Assembly: GCA_019636375.1 (NCBI GenBank)
Contig: JAHBXS010000003.1
Span: 887,671 to 951,670, forward strand
Origin: Pirellulaceae bacterium
GTDB taxonomy: Bacteria; Planctomycetota; Planctomycetia; Pirellulales; Pirellulaceae
Direction of reading: 5' to 3'
Length of the DNA stretch: 64,000 nt
Both the position numbers and the translations under genes were made by a program. The notes below the pieces were generated by a model. That model worked only from the letters and a program-made list of their open reading frames with translations. It searched no databases and had not been told where the DNA came from. Positions 45,276-56,900 of the stretch are shown one piece after another; position 1 is the stretch's first letter, and each line of letters starts with the position of its first letter.

Positions 45276-46580
45276 ATGTCAGGCGTTCCTGATTCCTATC
45301 AAGTCATGCCGTTGGAATTTGAGGCTGCGGGCCAAACGGGTGAAGAACGCGCCCAGCGACTACAAACGGTCCTCGAAGCACCGGGGTTTCCTTCCTCATG
45401 CGTTATGCTGATCGACTTGATCAGGCGCCGAGCGGACGTGGCTGTTTTTGATTTTACGACTCAAGGGGTTGCAATCCGTTACCAAATCGATGGGTTGTGG
45501 CATCCGATGGCCACGATGGATTTGGCAAACGGCGAAATGATGTTAGTCGTTGTTAAACACCTCGCCGGAATGAATTACGAAGAGCGTCAGGCTCGGCAGA
45601 ATGGATCGTTTCGATTGCTGTACGATGGCGTCAAATACAAATTCCGCATCGTCAGCCAAGGGGTCCAGGCCGGGGAGCGGATCGGGGTTTATGTCGATTT
45701 TAAACGACCGCCGCTGGAGACTGTTGACGATTTGGGAATGCGGGGTTCAATGAAGGCGGAATTGTCGGCGATGGTTGAGGCTGACAAAGGTCTATTGTTG
45801 ACGGCCGCGATGCCGGGTGAGGGTTACACGACCGTGTGGCGCGGAGTGTTGAACGCCTGCGATCGTTTCACGAGGGACTTTTATGTTTTGGAAGAAAAGT
45901 CACGAGTGGAACCGGAGGTCATCAATGTCACCGGAATTACCTACGATGAAAAAGCCGGGCAGAATGCTTTTTCCGACATGCGAGCCCTGTTGTTGCGAGA
46001 GCCTCAAGTGGTGGCTTTCGCTGAAATCCCTAATGGTAAGCTGCTCAATGCAATTGTCGAATTGGCGGAAAATGAAAACTTGATGACGTTTTCCCGATTA
46101 CATGGAAAAAACGCCGTAGATGCGTTACTGCGATTGTTGGCAATGAAACCGGATTTGCCGAAGGTGGCCGAACAGCTTTCGGGAATCTTAAGCATGCGTG
46201 TATTGCGAAAACTTTGTCCCTCGTGTCGCTTGGGCTTCGCGCCCGACGAGCGATTGTTGGCGTCTTTGGGAATCCCTCCGGGTAGAATCAAGCAACTTTA
46301 CAAGGCGTTTGTCTATGTCCCGGGACAGCTCGACCCCAAAGGGAAAGAGATTCCCCCCTGCCCCAAATGCATGGGGACTGGGTATTTTGGCCGAATTGGT
46401 TTGTTCGAATTACTGAAGACCACCAAACCCATTCGCAAAACAATTGCGAGCGGCAAGTTGGCAGAGTTGCCCAAAGTAATTGCCGAGAGTGGACACATAT
46501 CAATGCGTGAAGAAGCGATTTTGTTGGTCGCTCAAGGAACGACTTCCTTGGATGAAGTTCAACGGGTCCTTAACAAATAG
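45276..46580 (+). CDS. Second degenerate GspE-like ATPase
   Basis: A 434-residue soluble paralogue of the preceding gene (FDFTTQGVAIRYQIDGLWHP, LAGMNYEERQARQNGSFR). Walker A is AAMPGEGYTTVWR with Tyr instead of Lys and the Walker B region is QVVAFAEIPNGKLL, so ATP hydrolysis is unlikely. The Cys4 site CPSC..CPKC and GYFGRIGLFELLKTT remain. Starts 12 bases after the previous stop. The tandem arrangement suggests two inactive subunits in one machine. Confidence 0.7.
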   Translation: MSGVPDSYQVMPLEFEAAGQTGEERAQRLQTVLEAPGFPSSCVMLIDLIRRRADVAVFDFTTQGVAIRYQIDGLWHPMATMDLANGEMMLVVVKHLAGMNYEERQARQNGSFRLLYDGVKYKFRIVSQGVQAGERIGVYVDFKRPPLETVDDLGMRGSMKAELSAMVEADKGLLLTAAMPGEGYTTVWRGVLNACDRFTRDFYVLEEKSRVEPEVINVTGITYDEKAGQNAFSDMRALLLREPQVVAFAEIPNGKLLNAIVELAENENLMTFSRLHGKNAVDALLRLLAMKPDLPKVAEQLSGILSMRVLRKLCPSCRLGFAPDERLLASLGIPPGRIKQLYKAFVYVPGQLDPKGKEIPPCPKCMGTGYFGRIGLFELLKTTKPIRKTIASGKLAELPKVIAESGHISMREEAILLVAQGTTSLDEVQRVLNK

Positions 46581-46590
46581 AGGTGCTAAC

Positions 46591-47349
46591 ATGATGCTAC
46601 TATTCATGTTGACAATTTTTGTGATCATTGTCGCCTCGGTTTGGTGGGCAGGGTTTTGGTCCAATACGGTGATGTTTGTGAACATGCTGATTGGGGCATT
46701 GGTCGCAACGGCTTTTTTTGGCAACGTTACGAATTTTGTTTTAACTCAGGATTCGTCCTGGAATTATGTGGCACCGTTTGCTTCGATTTGGGGTCTGTTT
46801 TTTGTGACGACTGCCGTGTTGCGAGCTTGCACGGACGCATTTTCGAGAATCAAGTTGAAGTTTGATATTCTGACCGAGATGATTGGCCGTTCTCTAATGA
46901 GCCTAGCGGTTGGCATGTTGTTTATCACGTTTGCGTCATTTACGATGCATCTCGCCCCACTGCCACCGAATTTCATGGGCGACTCAACCGGTATGGGAGG
47001 CGGGAGAATCGTTAGATCGGTTCAAAAACCGCCGATTTTCGTTCACATGACCGACCAAGGTGCCGACGTTTCAGCCAGCGATACTTCAGTGATTTATGCG
47101 ATTGGTCCCGAAGTCCTGTGGGAGACGTTTTTGATCTATTGGTCTAATTGGACATTATCGGAAAGCTATCAGTATTGCTTGGTCGATCGCTTACAGGAGT
47201 TAAACTCACGAAAATTGTCGGCCGAAGACTTGGAGGGGCAACGACTCCTGCGGCATCGGCCTTGGCGACCGACTTTGTTAATGGAATATTATTTTTGGCG
47301 CAAAGAATTGGCAGACGTCGAGACTTTGCGAGTTTCCAGCGAAAAGTAA
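46591..47349 (+). CDS. CvpA-like membrane protein of the pil cluster
   Basis: Start ATG 46591 after GAGGTG; about 252 residues. Four hydrophobic helices in the N-terminal half (MLTIFVIIVASVWWAGFW, MFVNMLIGALVATAFF, APFASIWGLFFVTTAVLRA, MSLAVGMLFITFASFTM) resemble CvpA/colicin V production-type proteins, followed by a soluble tail. Gene order with the ATPases suggests a part of the same machine; role not established. Confidence 0.5.
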   Translation: MMLLFMLTIFVIIVASVWWAGFWSNTVMFVNMLIGALVATAFFGNVTNFVLTQDSSWNYVAPFASIWGLFFVTTAVLRACTDAFSRIKLKFDILTEMIGRSLMSLAVGMLFITFASFTMHLAPLPPNFMGDSTGMGGGRIVRSVQKPPIFVHMTDQGADVSASDTSVIYAIGPEVLWETFLIYWSNWTLSESYQYCLVDRLQELNSRKLSAEDLEGQRLLRHRPWRPTLLMEYYFWRKELADVETLRVSSEK

Positions 47350-47366
47350 CAACGGACGTAAACTGT

Positions 47367-48164
47367 ATGGAAGAAGACAATTACTCTGGCGAGTTAGGCG
47401 AAGTTACCTATCGACCCTTTAGTGTCATGTCGATTTTGGCGTTCGTGTTTTCTTGTATCGCCATGGTTTCACTGCTCCACTATTCGTTTGTTCCGATTGC
47501 TTTTTGTGCCGCTATTTTTGCTTTGTTTGCGGTTGTGAGGACGGAAACTCAGTCTGAAAAACCCACCGGCGCTAGTTTGGGGTACTTTGCCCTGTTTCTG
47601 GGTACGGCGTTGGCGGCAGGTACCCTGACCCACAAACGACTAGAGGACCAGCGATTGTTTAGCCTGGCTCGACAATATGCAGAACAATGGTTAACCCTGG
47701 TACAAAAGGGAGAAGTTTATCTTCCGTTTGCTTTGACCGCTGAGTTGATGTACCGACCGGACTTTTCTGTAGATCTAAAGCAATTTTATCGTGAGCCTAA
47801 AAACCTAAAGGTCGTTACGCTTGACGCCTACAAGGTTTTAGAGCCTGAGATGTCAATGCGACTGGCAGGTTCGAACGCTCGGTGCATCTGGGAGGCCAAC
47901 GAAACTCGGATGGTGCGGAGAAGTCGCGATGAAATGTTCATCATGCGCTACCGTCTTGAATGGGACGCCCCACCGGCAATGATCGGGGAACTGATTCCTG
48001 GAAAAGTTATCGTGCCGGCAAAAGGGGACGTTTGGTCTGTCAACGTGATGATGCGACGGATCGACGCCCTGCCGCCGCTAGGTCCGCAGTGGATATTTCA
48101 ATCCATCAATTGCATTGAGCCAAAATTCGACCGGAAACTTCCAGAGGTTGACCTTCTCGATTAG
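47367..48164 (+). CDS. Membrane protein, last gene of the pil cluster
   Basis: Start at ATG 47367 just after the preceding stop, though the frame is open to 47148. About 265 residues: two or three N-terminal helices (SVMSILAFVFSCIAMVSLL, FVPIAFCAAIFALFAVV, LGYFALFLGTALAAGTL) then a soluble domain with no recognised motif. Family unknown; DUF4190-like N-terminus is possible. Confidence 0.5.
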   Translation: MEEDNYSGELGEVTYRPFSVMSILAFVFSCIAMVSLLHYSFVPIAFCAAIFALFAVVRTETQSEKPTGASLGYFALFLGTALAAGTLTHKRLEDQRLFSLARQYAEQWLTLVQKGEVYLPFALTAELMYRPDFSVDLKQFYREPKNLKVVTLDAYKVLEPEMSMRLAGSNARCIWEANETRMVRRSRDEMFIMRYRLEWDAPPAMIGELIPGKVIVPAKGDVWSVNVMMRRIDALPPLGPQWIFQSINCIEPKFDRKLPEVDLLD

Positions 48165-48219
48165 TTATTAAAGTCGGACGGCAATTCTCGATTAAGAACT
48201 TGCTGCCGTCCGTTCTGTT

Positions 48220-48606
48220 CTACTCCCAATCTTCGTCGTCGTCATCTTCGTCGTCGTCGTCGTCACCCCAATCGTCATCGTCTTCTTCTTCGTCGTCCCA
48301 GTCGTCTTCTTCCTCGTCGACTTCTTCCCATTCGCCGTCTTCGATTTCGTCCTCGGCTTCGGCCTCATCCTCGGCCTCATCTTCTAAATCGTCGTCGCCT
48401 TCATCTTCATCAACGATTTCGTCTTCGAAGTCGTCGTCCACTTCGTCTTCTTCAAAATCATCGTCGTCATCATCGTCGAAGTCTTCGTCTTCTTCAAAGT
48501 CATCGTCGTCATCGTCGATGTTAAGAATCGGGGTTGTAACGGCCCAGCGGCGCATTTCAATTTCCGACTCGGTTGAAAAACGTTTGGGGGCTAGGGAATG
48601 GCTCAC
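48220..48606 (-). CDS. Highly acidic low-complexity protein coupled to scpB
   Basis: A 128-residue protein whose residues ~30-128 are almost all Asp and Glu, with interspersed Phe, Trp and Val (DDDFEEDED, DEEEDDWDDEEEDDDDWG). Its start overlaps the scpB stop by 4 bp, so it is translated with ScpB. Intrinsically disordered and strongly negatively charged; may mimic DNA or bind SMC/histone-like proteins. Unlike adjacent genes in composition. Confidence 0.7.
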   Translation of the reverse strand: MSHSLAPKRFSTESEIEMRRWAVTTPILNIDDDDDDFEEDEDFDDDDDDDFEEDEVDDDFEDEIVDEDEGDDDLEDEAEDEAEAEDEIEDGEWEEVDEEEDDWDDEEEDDDDWGDDDDDEDDDDEDWE

Positions 48607-49316
48607 GTTCTATCCTCCTTTGAAACCATAGGATTAACTGGATGATGACTATCGACTTGTTTCGGTTGCGAAACGCCGTTGCTTGAATTTTGACCAAAAG
48701 ATAGCCCTTGTGGCAACCCTGCCCCGCGTAAAAATTTTCCGCGAGGGAGGCTATCCAGGTTGTTTAACCCAAAATCTGCGAGGAATTTTTTTGTCGTTCC
48801 GTACAAAAATGGATGTCCTAATTGTTCACTGCGACCGACAATGCGAACAAGCCCCTTTTCCAGTAATTGCCGCAACATTTCGCCACAGCTAACCCCTCTA
48901 ATGGCCTCTATATCGGCTTTAATGATCGGTTGTCGGTAGGCCACGACCGTTAGAGTTTCCAGGGCGGGTGTCGTTAAACGCTGGTAGTGATTGGGGATTT
49001 CCAATTGCCGTATCCAGCGCGAAAAAACGGGTCTGGTTCGGATTTGGTACCCGCCAGCGACTCGTTTGACGTGGAAGGCCCGCCCTTTTTCCCGATAATT
49101 TTCGTTTAGTTTGGCAATTAATGTGCGGGCTTGGGTACCGTCCTCGAGGTCGGCCAGTTGAGCCACCCTACGACTGGTGATGGGGGTTCGCGAAAGAAAT
49201 AGGACCGCTTCTACTCGCTGTAATGAGTTATCATGGGTGTTGGAATTGCTCACGGCGATGGTCTCAAGTCGAGGCACGGTTAAATCTTTCACGCATTTTT
49301 CTGCAGCGACGACCAT
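48603..49316 (-). CDS. scpB: Segregation and condensation protein B
   Basis: Winged-helix kleisin-interacting subunit of the SMC-ScpAB condensin. Core: [76 protein letters not shown] place the start at ATG 49316; a longer frame to 49361 would overlap the divergent gene. ScpA and SMC are not in the window. Followed by the acidic gene. Confidence 0.9.
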   Translation of the reverse strand: MVVAAEKCVKDLTVPRLETIAVSNSNTHDNSLQRVEAVLFLSRTPITSRRVAQLADLEDGTQARTLIAKLNENYREKGRAFHVKRVAGGYQIRTRPVFSRWIRQLEIPNHYQRLTTPALETLTVVAYRQPIIKADIEAIRGVSCGEMLRQLLEKGLVRIVGRSEQLGHPFLYGTTKKFLADFGLNNLDSLPRGKFLRGAGLPQGLSFGQNSSNGVSQPKQVDSHHPVNPMVSKEDRT

Positions 49317-49351
49317 TGATTTTATCAAATCTGACTGGTTCTTTGGTTGGC

Positions 49352-49942
49352 ATGAATTCAAATTCTCGAACTATTTTCAATCGAATTGTGCTGGGACTGC
49401 TGTCGTTGTTCTTTGCGGTTTTCGTTTTGGTGGTCACCGCTTATGCGACTGGTTTGACGACCGGTGAAGAGTTTTCTCCTGATGATTTTTCGAGGCGCCG
49501 CTTTTTTTACATTCGCCCTTCTTGGTTGCCGATTACGTTGTCTGGAATCCGTTATGAATCGACTACCGATCCAGTTTCTCGATTGTTGCTGGTCGACCGC
49601 CACTTGGTTCCGCTTCAAACTCCCCAAAAACACTGGGATTTAGTTCAAGACAATCGAATGCCGTCAGATTCTGTGGCCTATGACGCGAGAATTCTCTGCC
49701 GCTATCTCGATCTTGTCGATTCCGATGGCCTGCACATTTTCGAACGCTGGACGATGGAGCACCCTGAACATGCAGGCGTTTTTTGGCCTGAAGTTGCTCG
49801 TGTTGCCCGTGCTGGGCGGTATCGAGATGTCCCTTTGTTGATGGATTTGGTGGTCAATCGTTCGGATATCTCGCTCGAGGAATTTACGATACAACTCACT
49901 GATGTAATGACCTTGCTTGATTTGCCTGATGATGACGAGTAA
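49352..49942 (+). CDS. Membrane-anchored hypothetical protein
   Basis: About 196 residues from ATG 49352. One N-terminal transmembrane helix (VLGLLSLFFAVFVLVVTAYATGL), then a soluble part with no identified domain (RRFFYIRPSWLPITLSGIRYE). It ends in an acidic tail LLDLPDDDE. It precedes the cysteine desulfurase gene by 28 bases or overlaps it if that gene starts at 49932. Confidence 0.55.
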   Translation: MNSNSRTIFNRIVLGLLSLFFAVFVLVVTAYATGLTTGEEFSPDDFSRRRFFYIRPSWLPITLSGIRYESTTDPVSRLLLVDRHLVPLQTPQKHWDLVQDNRMPSDSVAYDARILCRYLDLVDSDGLHIFERWTMEHPEHAGVFWPEVARVARAGRYRDVPLLMDLVVNRSDISLEEFTIQLTDVMTLLDLPDDDE

Positions 49943-49970
49943 TTCTGTTTGTCGATTCACTTCTGAAAAA

Positions 49971-51128
49971 ATGTCTCTCGATTCGCTTTATTTTGATAAC
50001 AACTCGACCACTCGCATCGACCCCCGAGTGGCCGCCGCGATGAACGAGGCGATTCTTGAGGGGCATGTCAATCCGGCGAGCCAACATTTACTGGGGCAGC
50101 GTTCCCGCCGTCGATTGGAAAATGCGCGACAAGGCTGCCTTCAAACGTTAGATGCTGATACGCATTCTTTTCCGGCAGACGAGCTAATTTTCACGAGTGG
50201 CGGCACGGAAGCGAATAATCTAGTCGTTCTGGGTTCGGCTCGACGCAATCACCAACTGATTGTTTCGGCAATTGAACACCCAAGTGTGATGTTGGCGGCC
50301 GAACATGCTGCAGCGGTAGTTGGGGCTAAGTTGTCAATTGTCTCAACATCTTCTTCTGGTGTTTGGCGACTCGATCACTTAGAAAACCTTTTGCAAGCTG
50401 GTCCTACGTCGCTGGCCAGCCTAATGCTGGTCAACAACGAAACGGGGGTGATCCAGCCTGTCGCCGAGGCGGTTAAGCTGTGTCGGCAGTTTGGCGTATT
50501 GATTCACACCGATGCCGTGCAAGCTGTTGGCAAGATTCCCGTCTCCTTTCGGTCGCTGGGGGTCGATTTTATGACGTTTACTCCTCACAAATTTCATGGG
50601 CCTCGGGGAATTGGTGGGTTGGTGGTTCGTGCTGGCATTAAGGTCCCATCTTTGATGCACGGGGGATTCCAACAGTCTGGTTATCGGCCTGGTACTGAAG
50701 ACGTCGTGTTGGCCGTGGCATGCGAACGAGCAATGGAGCTGGCTGTCACCGAATTGCCTGAGTCCAATCAGCGATGGCTACATTTGCGCGAGTTGTTTTT
50801 GGCCGAGTTAAAGGATGTTCTGAGGAATGACTTTGTTGAGCATGGTGCTGCTGAGGAAAGGGTTCCCCAAACTCTCAATCTTTCATTTCCTGGCGTGGAC
50901 CGTCAGGCTCTTTTGATCGCTGCCGACGTGGCCGGAATTGCCCTTTCCACCGGCTCGGCGTGTTCTAGTGGCTCTAGCGAACCTTCTCCGGTTTTGTTGG
51001 CAATGGGCCTTGAAAAGGGTCTCGTAGAGAGTTCTATCCGCGTTAGTTTTGGGCGAGACTCGACCGAAGCGGAGATTCGCCGCGGTTCGCGGCAAATAGG
51101 GGAATTGGTAGCGGTTTTGCGGGCCTAA
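49971..51128 (+). CDS. Cysteine desulfurase, NifS/IscS-like
   Basis: PLP enzyme that takes sulfur from cysteine for Fe-S clusters or tRNA thiolation. Start ATG 49971 (MSLDSLYFDNNSTTR) chosen by family; ATG 49932 overlapping the previous stop is the alternative. Motifs: FTSGGTEANNLVV, HTDAVQAVG, the PLP lysine in FTPHKFHGPRGIGG, GGFQQSGYRPGTE and the active-site loop STGSACSSGSSEPS with the Cys. About 385 residues. No isc/suf partners are next to it. Confidence 0.93.
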   Translation: MSLDSLYFDNNSTTRIDPRVAAAMNEAILEGHVNPASQHLLGQRSRRRLENARQGCLQTLDADTHSFPADELIFTSGGTEANNLVVLGSARRNHQLIVSAIEHPSVMLAAEHAAAVVGAKLSIVSTSSSGVWRLDHLENLLQAGPTSLASLMLVNNETGVIQPVAEAVKLCRQFGVLIHTDAVQAVGKIPVSFRSLGVDFMTFTPHKFHGPRGIGGLVVRAGIKVPSLMHGGFQQSGYRPGTEDVVLAVACERAMELAVTELPESNQRWLHLRELFLAELKDVLRNDFVEHGAAEERVPQTLNLSFPGVDRQALLIAADVAGIALSTGSACSSGSSEPSPVLLAMGLEKGLVESSIRVSFGRDSTEAEIRRGSRQIGELVAVLRA

Positions 51129-51271
51129 TACTGGTATCTTTCCCACTCCCGAATCTCAGTAAAATCTGGTACAATTTTGATGCCGGTTGTGTTGTGTTGA
51201 CAACCCGTTTTTCGCCGGTTTTTTGTCTGTTTTGTCCAGTTTTTTTATCCCCTTGGTCGGTTTCTGTTTGC

Positions 51272-52414
51272 ATGTCCTCGATCGCTTCGAAAAACTTGTT
51301 TTTCTTGCCTTTAAAGGCAGCGTCGTGGGATTGTCCGACTGACAATTTTGAGCGTTCGCTTGATGTCTGGTTTTTCGGAGACCAAGCCAACGAATCGTTG
51401 CAACTGTTTTTGGATTTGGAACGGTTTGAGCCCGCATTTTTTCCGTTAGTTTTGTATGGTCCGAGTGGGGCCGGGAAGACCAGTTTGGCGATCTCCTTGG
51501 GCGAACGATTTGCCAAATTACGCGGTGACGAAGCCGTTTCAGGGGCATGTTGCCATCTTTCGTCCATCGACTTTGCTCGCGGACTGGCCGAAGCGATTCA
51601 CACCAAGTCCGTTGATGGGTTTTTCGAGAAGCTTCTCTCCTACCAGGCGGTTGTCATCGATAAACTTGACGCCTTAGCTCAATATCCAAATGCCTTAATT
51701 GATTTTTGTTCGTTTTTGGATAGGCTCTCTGAGCTGCGAATCCCTTGTGTTGTTACGTGCTCCGCGACTCCCGAACATTTGCCAGGGATTTCCGATGGCA
51801 TTTCTAGTCGTCTTGCTGCTGGACTTTCCGTACCCGTTCGTTTGCCCGGTTTTTACGCTCGTTGTGAAATCGTTCGACAGTTGTTTTTGAAACATTCTCT
51901 GGTCGTTAAACCTTCCGAGATCGAAGCGCTGGCCCATTCAAGCCCCCTGTCTTTTTCACTCCTTCAACGATTGGTTGTCGAGTTCAAAAATACCTTAGCT
52001 GCATCTAGTAAGCTTGACCCTGCTGCTTTTTCTGCCGAAAAGTCTATCGCCTGTTATCAAGACGATGAATTATCGAATGCTGAGCACCTTGATTTGACTG
52101 TAAAGGTGGTTGCTGAACATTTTGACATTTTGCCTTCCATGTTGTTGTCTCCTTCTCGCAAACACACGACTGTGCTTGCCCGGAGCATCGCCATTTATTT
52201 GTCGCGACGGTTGTTTTCGCTAAATTACTCCTTGATTGGTCAATACTTCGGTGGTCGAGATCACTCTACGATTTTGCATTCCTATCGAAAAATCGGCAAT
52301 CTTTATCGCTCCGACTCTGCCTTCCAACAAATTGTCGATTCCCTTTGGTCAAAGTGCGTTCTTTTGCGTTCTCAACAAAGCTCTCGTCGCGAGGGCACCT
52401 TGAAAACTTGTTGA
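51272..52414 (+). CDS. dnaA: Replication initiator DnaA, short and diverged
   Basis: Start ATG 51272 (MSSIASKNLFFL). Only ~380 residues: the N-terminal domain I and the linker are largely missing. AAA+ domain: Walker A YGPSGAGKTSL, Walker B-like VVIDKLDAL with Lys where a second Asp is usual, arginine-finger region SSRLAAGLSVPV. Domain IV with the DnaA signature GRDHSTILHSYRKIG and the preceding RSIAIYLSRRLFSLNYSLIGQ. It melts the origin when bound to ATP. It is followed by a non-coding, AT-rich gap and dnaN. Confidence 0.88.
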   Translation: MSSIASKNLFFLPLKAASWDCPTDNFERSLDVWFFGDQANESLQLFLDLERFEPAFFPLVLYGPSGAGKTSLAISLGERFAKLRGDEAVSGACCHLSSIDFARGLAEAIHTKSVDGFFEKLLSYQAVVIDKLDALAQYPNALIDFCSFLDRLSELRIPCVVTCSATPEHLPGISDGISSRLAAGLSVPVRLPGFYARCEIVRQLFLKHSLVVKPSEIEALAHSSPLSFSLLQRLVVEFKNTLAASSKLDPAAFSAEKSIACYQDDELSNAEHLDLTVKVVAEHFDILPSMLLSPSRKHTTVLARSIAIYLSRRLFSLNYSLIGQYFGGRDHSTILHSYRKIGNLYRSDSAFQQIVDSLWSKCVLLRSQQSSRREGTLKTC

Positions 52415-52653
52415 CTCTTTGTTGATTGGTGTTTGGTGTGTTTATGGTTTTGGGTGTTATTTCTGTTTTACTAACTTATTGACTTTGTTTCGTTTTTCTG
52501 TCTACAAGCTTTTGACATTTAATTAACTAGTTTTCCACTTCGATTTTTTCGTCTAATGAGCGTACTTTGCTCATGTTCAGACAATTATCAACATTTTAGC
52601 GTTCTCAACCACTACTACCAACAAAACAAAACTATTTTAAAAGGATATTGTCC
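52415..52653. other. AT-rich dnaA-dnaN gap, replication origin candidate
   Basis: A 239-base T-rich gap with DnaA-box-like TTATCAACA at 52585-52593 (one mismatch from TTATCCACA) and TTTTCCACT at 52531-52539 (weaker). Location between dnaA and dnaN is a common bacterial oriC site. On both sides the + strand composition changes from T-rich genes to A-rich genes. The boxes are too few to prove an origin. A ribosome site (AAAAGGA) precedes dnaN. Confidence 0.45.
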
Positions 52654-53766
52654 ATGAAGTTGGATTTCAATCGCGACGCCTTTTTGCGTCATTTTCAAAT
52701 CGCGGCAATGGTGGCTCCTACCAGGAGTCCTAAAGCGATTCTTCAGAACGTTAAATTAGCTGCGTCAACAAATACTTTGGAGATCATGGCAAATGACACG
52801 GAAGTAGGCGTCAAACTGATGGTTCCTGGGGTTGAAGTGAAACAACCAGGAGAGGCCGTGATACCCGTATCGAGGTTAAGCATGATCCTCCGGGAGTCCA
52901 ATGACGACACAATGTCAATATCGAGCCAAGAAAACAAAATCTTGATAACTGGGAAAAGTAGTAAATTCCAGTTATTGGGACAGAATCCAGAAGAGTTCCC
53001 GGACGTAGAAAGCATCGAAGATGGAGAATTCTACGAGGTAGCTTCCCATGTGATGAAGGAGCTAATCAAAAGAACATTGTTCGCGACAGACACAGAGAGT
53101 AGTAGGTACCAACTTGGAGGCGTCTTGCTGGAGTTTGAAGAAGGAAAACTAACAGCGGTAGGTACCGACGGAAGGCGGCTGGCCAAAATGGAAGGGCCAA
53201 TGAAGACGGTAGGAAAACCAGAGGGAGCAGGGACAACGATCGTACCAGCGAGAAGCATGCAACTGATAGAGCGGATGCTCCCAGAGGGTGATGAAGTCGT
53301 GAAGATTGTCCCGAAAGGCAATAAATTGCTAATTGGTGAACCAAACGGAATCTTCAAAACTCAATTGGTAGAAGGGCGATTTCCACGTTGGCGGGACGTT
53401 ATTCCCAATCGCAATACGAGCACGAAAATAACATTACCGGTGGGACCATTTTATTCAGCTTTGCGACAAGCGGCGATTGTGACGAACGAAGAAAGTAGAG
53501 GAATTGATTTCACGTTTGACCAAGGAACAGTAGTTCTTTCAAACCAAACAGCGGAAGTAGGCGAATCGCGAATAGAAATGCCAGTGACTTACGATGGAGC
53601 GGCAACGACGATCGCTTTGGATAACCGCTACGTAGCGGATTTTCTGAAAGTGTTGGCACCAGACACGATGTTCACTTTGGACATCCAAGGGAGCGACCAG
53701 GCGGCTTATTGCTCGACTGAAGATAAATACGGCTATGTCATCATGCCAGTACAGAAAGGGAAATAA
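52654..53766 (+). CDS. dnaN: DNA polymerase III beta clamp
   Basis: Sliding clamp for replicative polymerase. Start ATG 52654 after AAAAGGA. About 370 residues in three similar domains: MKLDFNRDAFLRHFQIAAMV, RSPKAILQNVKLAAS; FATDTESSRYQLGGVLLEFE, AVGTDGRRLAKMEG; and the C-terminal Y-x-[VI]-MPV (YGYVIMPVQ) peptide groove. Base composition differs sharply from dnaA just upstream (A-rich rather than T-rich). Confidence 0.96.
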   Translation: MKLDFNRDAFLRHFQIAAMVAPTRSPKAILQNVKLAASTNTLEIMANDTEVGVKLMVPGVEVKQPGEAVIPVSRLSMILRESNDDTMSISSQENKILITGKSSKFQLLGQNPEEFPDVESIEDGEFYEVASHVMKELIKRTLFATDTESSRYQLGGVLLEFEEGKLTAVGTDGRRLAKMEGPMKTVGKPEGAGTTIVPARSMQLIERMLPEGDEVVKIVPKGNKLLIGEPNGIFKTQLVEGRFPRWRDVIPNRNTSTKITLPVGPFYSALRQAAIVTNEESRGIDFTFDQGTVVLSNQTAEVGESRIEMPVTYDGAATTIALDNRYVADFLKVLAPDTMFTLDIQGSDQAAYCSTEDKYGYVIMPVQKGK

Positions 53767-53786
53767 ATAATCCCCAAGGACAAACA

Positions 53787-54149
53787 ATGAATGACGAGGA
53801 AATAGATTTTGAACAAGCGGATCGCTTGATCAAACAAAGACAAATCTTCAAGAGACAACCCAAACAAGCGGGAACTCTTGCCAGTCGAGTCATAGGTCGC
53901 TATGGAGTGGCTGCTGAACAAGGAATTCAAGACCTTGAAAAAGCCTGGGAAGAAGCGGCCGGAAAGGAATTCAAGGGAACAACTCAAGTAGGAGCAAAAA
54001 AAAATAACCGCTTGGAGGTAATCTGTAGCAACAACATGGTGATGCAACGACTGGCCTTCAAGAAAATACAAATAATTCAAGATTTAAACAGGCTGTATTC
54101 AACGGCAAAAATAAAAGAATTGACTTTTCGAATCGGGAATGTCAATTAA
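53787..54149 (+). CDS. DUF721 / DciA-like protein
   Basis: A 120-residue protein of the DUF721 family, which includes DciA, the helicase loader-substitute found in bacteria without DnaC. Shows LASRVIGRYGVAAEQGIQDLEKAWEEAAG and the KH-like part NRLEVICSNNMVMQRLAF. Sits 20 bases after dnaN and before gyrB, the usual place for dciA. Likely cytoplasmic helicase operator. Confidence 0.8.
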   Translation: MNDEEIDFEQADRLIKQRQIFKRQPKQAGTLASRVIGRYGVAAEQGIQDLEKAWEEAAGKEFKGTTQVGAKKNNRLEVICSNNMVMQRLAFKKIQIIQDLNRLYSTAKIKELTFRIGNVN

Positions 54150-54170
54150 CAAAATCAAACAAGTAGATAG

Positions 54171-56687
<2,517 letters not shown>

Positions 56688-56721
56688 AAACTTAGTCCCA
56701 AAAAACGGTACGGAGTTCAGT

Positions 56722-56896
56722 TTACTTTTTTCGCAGATCGTAACAAATCAGCTCGTGCTGATCGCGCAGGTACAAGTGCCCATTCAAAATCACGGGATGA
56801 GCCCAACTCTGAGCATGATGAATTCCAATCTTGAATTTTCCCTTCAGTTGAAATCCTTTGGGCGAGGGTGCGATCCATCCAGTCCCCGGTTTTATG
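56722..56896 (-). pseudogene. PQQ-propeller gene 3' fragment
   Basis: Encodes the last ~55 residues of the PQQ protein at 29918-31468 ([33 protein letters not shown]), with few amino-acid but many silent changes. It is truncated at 56896-56901 where the MITE-like copy B begins. It faces the end of gyrB, as the full PQQ gene faces the gyrB fragment. Confidence 0.9.
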
Positions 56897-56900
56897 CGGC

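Noticed and set aside
48200..48631. Poly-serine open frame on the + strand
   Set aside because: It is the antisense of the GAT/GAC/GAA-rich acidic gene; the minus-strand frame is coupled to scpB and is the better gene.
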